From NCBI RefSeq assembly GCF_041276565.1, contig NZ_JBGGGR010000019.1:1-6376 (forward strand): DNA of 6,376 nucleotides, read 5' to 3'. The translations under genes and the position numbers were made by a program. How positions within the stretch are numbered: position 1 is the stretch's first letter; every line of letters starts with the position of its first letter. Shown in pieces: positions 5,503-6,376 of the stretch. The notes below the pieces were generated by a model. It made no database searches. It was given only the letters and a program-made list of their open reading frames with translations, and was not told where the DNA came from. Source of the stretch: Phytoplasma sp041276565 (GTDB taxonomy: Bacteria; Bacillota_I; Bacilli_A; Acholeplasmatales; Acholeplasmataceae).

Positions 5503-5898
5503 CTAAAATATGAGAATATTTTTTTTAAAAAAACGCTTTATTTTGTTTAATATCAATATTATTAATTTGTGTTGTTTTTTTTGAAAAGGAACATTTAAAA
5601 AAACAGGAGTATTTTTTAATTGATTTTGTTTAAACTGGATTAAATCGTTAATAGCTTTTTGAAAAGTCGAATGAGTACACTTTATATAAATGTCTATAAC
5701 ATCAAAAGCCTTATTACAGGCCCAACAAAAAATTTTGTTATTTTGTGTTATTTGCGTACTTTGTTGGCTTTGGCTCTGGTGGAACAAACAATTAAAACGA
5801 GTTTTAATATTTGATTCCATCGGAGCTATTTTTAAAAATTTCATTAAAGATAAAATATTAATATCTTTAACATCATTAATAATTTTTTGATTAATCAT
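5503..5898 (-). CDS. DnaG N-terminal fragment with CHC2 zinc finger
   Basis: Begins at ATG 5898 with AAAGAG about 10 bases upstream. Residues 37-61 carry the zinc-binding pattern C-x2-H-x17-C-x2-C (CLFH and CWAC), and the DVIDIYIK after it matches the DnaG pattern of DVI following the finger. In DnaG this domain contacts template DNA. After residue 106 (PFQKK) the frame departs from the primase because of the short T8 run at 5575-5582, and the last 25 or so residues (HKLIILILNKIKRFF and on) are out-of-frame sequence. Part of the dnaG pseudogene. Confidence 0.7.
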   Translation of the reverse strand: MINQKIINDVKDINILSLMKFLKIAPMESNIKTRFNCLFHQSQSQQSTQITQNNKIFCWACNKAFDVIDIYIKCTHSTFQKAINDLIQFKQNQLKNTPVFLNVPFQKKQHKLIILILNKIKRFFKKNILIF

Positions 5899-5920
5899 TA
5901 TTATTTTTCTCTTTAAAAAA

Positions 5921-5961
5921 TAAAATTAAAAAAATAAAAATGTTTTATTTTTTTAATTTTA
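5921..5961 (-). terminator. A/T-only 19-bp perfect inverted repeat between the 121-aa gene and dnaG
   Basis: The arms 5921-5939 and 5943-5961 are exact reverse complements over 19 bp with a 3-base spacer. Every stem base is A or T. On the minus strand the right arm is followed by six T, so it resembles a GC-free intrinsic terminator or attenuator located 17 bp after the 121-aa stop and 22 bp before the dnaG ATG. A purely A/U stem is weak per pair but long. Low sequence complexity makes some palindromes likely by chance, though 19 perfect pairs is long. Confidence 0.5.
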
Positions 5962-5977
5962 GATTTAATATTTTATA

Positions 5978-6343
5978 TTATTCTTCAATTACTTGTTGTT
6001 TTGTTTTTTTTGAAATAGGTTTTTGATTAGTAAATTGTTTTGTTTCATAATTAAAATATAAACCGTAATTATCAGTTAATTGTTTACAAGCGCCACGATA
6101 ATACATATATCTTTCTTTATATCGATAATAAGAAATAATAATTTCTTCAATTAATAAATGACGTTTTTCTTTCATTTTGGGGGTTGTAAGATTACAACCT
6201 AAACTTTGCATAGAAAAAAATTTTTGAAATTTCGCTTTATATCTTTGTTGAGCATCGTTATATTTTTTACGGTCGCGCATATATTCAGCATTTAAATTTA
6301 AAATTAAAGTTTGTAAATCTTGTAATTTTTTCTCTTCAGACAT
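5978..6343 (-). CDS. 121-aa soluble helical hypothetical protein
   Basis: Not recognised. Highly charged and helical with no membrane segment: residues 1-45 (LQDLQTLILNLNAEYMRDRK) look like a coiled coil, residues 60-90 are Tyr-rich (YYRYKERYMYYRG), and the tail is Lys/Gln-rich. It has two Cys, at GCNL and ACKQ. Start ATG at 6343 has GAGG seven bases upstream, a good site. It lies 79 bp upstream of dnaG on the same strand, separated by an A/T hairpin, so it may be co-transcribed with the primase and belong to the same replication-linked cluster. A nucleic-acid or primase accessory role is possible but nothing in the sequence proves it. Confidence 0.8.
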   Translation of the reverse strand: MSEEKKLQDLQTLILNLNAEYMRDRKKYNDAQQRYKAKFQKFFSMQSLGCNLTTPKMKEKRHLLIEEIIISYYRYKERYMYYRGACKQLTDNYGLYFNYETKQFTNQKPISKKTKQQVIEE

Positions 6344-6376
6344 TTTAAAACCTCATATTTTATTTTATTTAATTTT

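Larger units (their letters stand above)
4763..5898 (-). pseudogene. dnaG: DnaG-type DNA primase, disrupted
   Basis: DnaG makes RNA primers for replication with the DnaB helicase. The rebuilt protein would be about 378 aa, well short of the roughly 600 aa of typical bacterial DnaG, with little room for a C-terminal helicase-binding domain. Order: CHC2 zinc finger (C37, H40, C58, C61), linker, RNA-polymerase-like part, Toprim with HEGFFD and FDNDATG. It is broken twice. The T8 run at 5575-5582 lacks one base: adding it restores KKTTQINNIDIKQNK. A TAA then lies at 5525-5527 inside a T8A7 tract, after which the frame stays open for over 240 bases before any alternative start (KYSHILELTKNFYHQ and onward). 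All catalytic acidic residues survive, so decay is recent, or slippage rescues it, or the reads erred. Short extra dnaG copies are typical of phytoplasma mobile units. Confidence 0.8.

Noticed and set aside
5690..5890. Plus-strand open frame of 66 codons
   Set aside because: It lies opposite the DnaG zinc-finger region, which has clear motifs, so it is a shadow of the true frame.
1..6376. CRISPR array, tRNA, rRNA or insertion sequence
   Set aside because: No regularly spaced repeats, no cloverleaf-like GC-rich segment and no transposase motif were seen on either strand.

Overview
The window is very A/T-rich (only about one base in five is G or C). Every supportable gene lies on the minus strand, so transcription runs from right to left. 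TGG is used for Trp throughout. TGA works as a stop, including in two ATGA stop/start overlaps, so the standard bacterial code applies and not the Mycoplasma/Spiroplasma code. A degraded short DnaG primase surrounded by tightly packed small membrane and coiled-coil proteins fits a phytoplasma (Candidatus Phytoplasma), most likely a PMU-type mobile unit. This assignment is inferred from composition and gene content; no database was searched.

Right part (4763-6343, transcribed first): a 121-aa soluble helical protein, then an all-A/T 19-bp perfect inverted repeat, then dnaG. DnaG keeps its CHC2 zinc finger and Toprim catalytic acidic residues but is broken by a frameshift in a poly-A tract and an in-frame TAA.

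Middle part (3161-4745): at first sight only one open gene (4168-4545, a single-pass membrane protein) and long empty stretches. Hand translation across homopolymer runs recovers four more small genes, each with one or two single-base frameshifts: 4577-4745, 3846-4099, 3502-3849 and 3161-3468. Three have a good ribosome binding site and two overlap as ATGA. One, 3846-4099, is a paralogue of its neighbour 4168-4545. The frameshifts may reflect decay, phase variation, rescue by polymerase slippage, or sequencing error.

Left part (84-3099): a five-gene unit with overlapping or nearly touching genes: 107 aa (membrane), 71 aa (membrane), 130 aa (membrane plus charged helix), 201 aa (helical, with Ala/Gly-rich 18/22-residue amphipathic repeats and raised GC) and a 452-aa membrane-anchored coiled-coil protein. 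The unit is bracketed by two copies of an 18-bp GC-containing box joined to poly-T (44-77 and 3110-3142). The best start of the 452-aa gene is out of frame by one base in an A8 run, a possible on/off or topology switch.

I infer that the left unit builds a membrane-associated complex carried by the mobile unit. None of its five products matches a family I can name.
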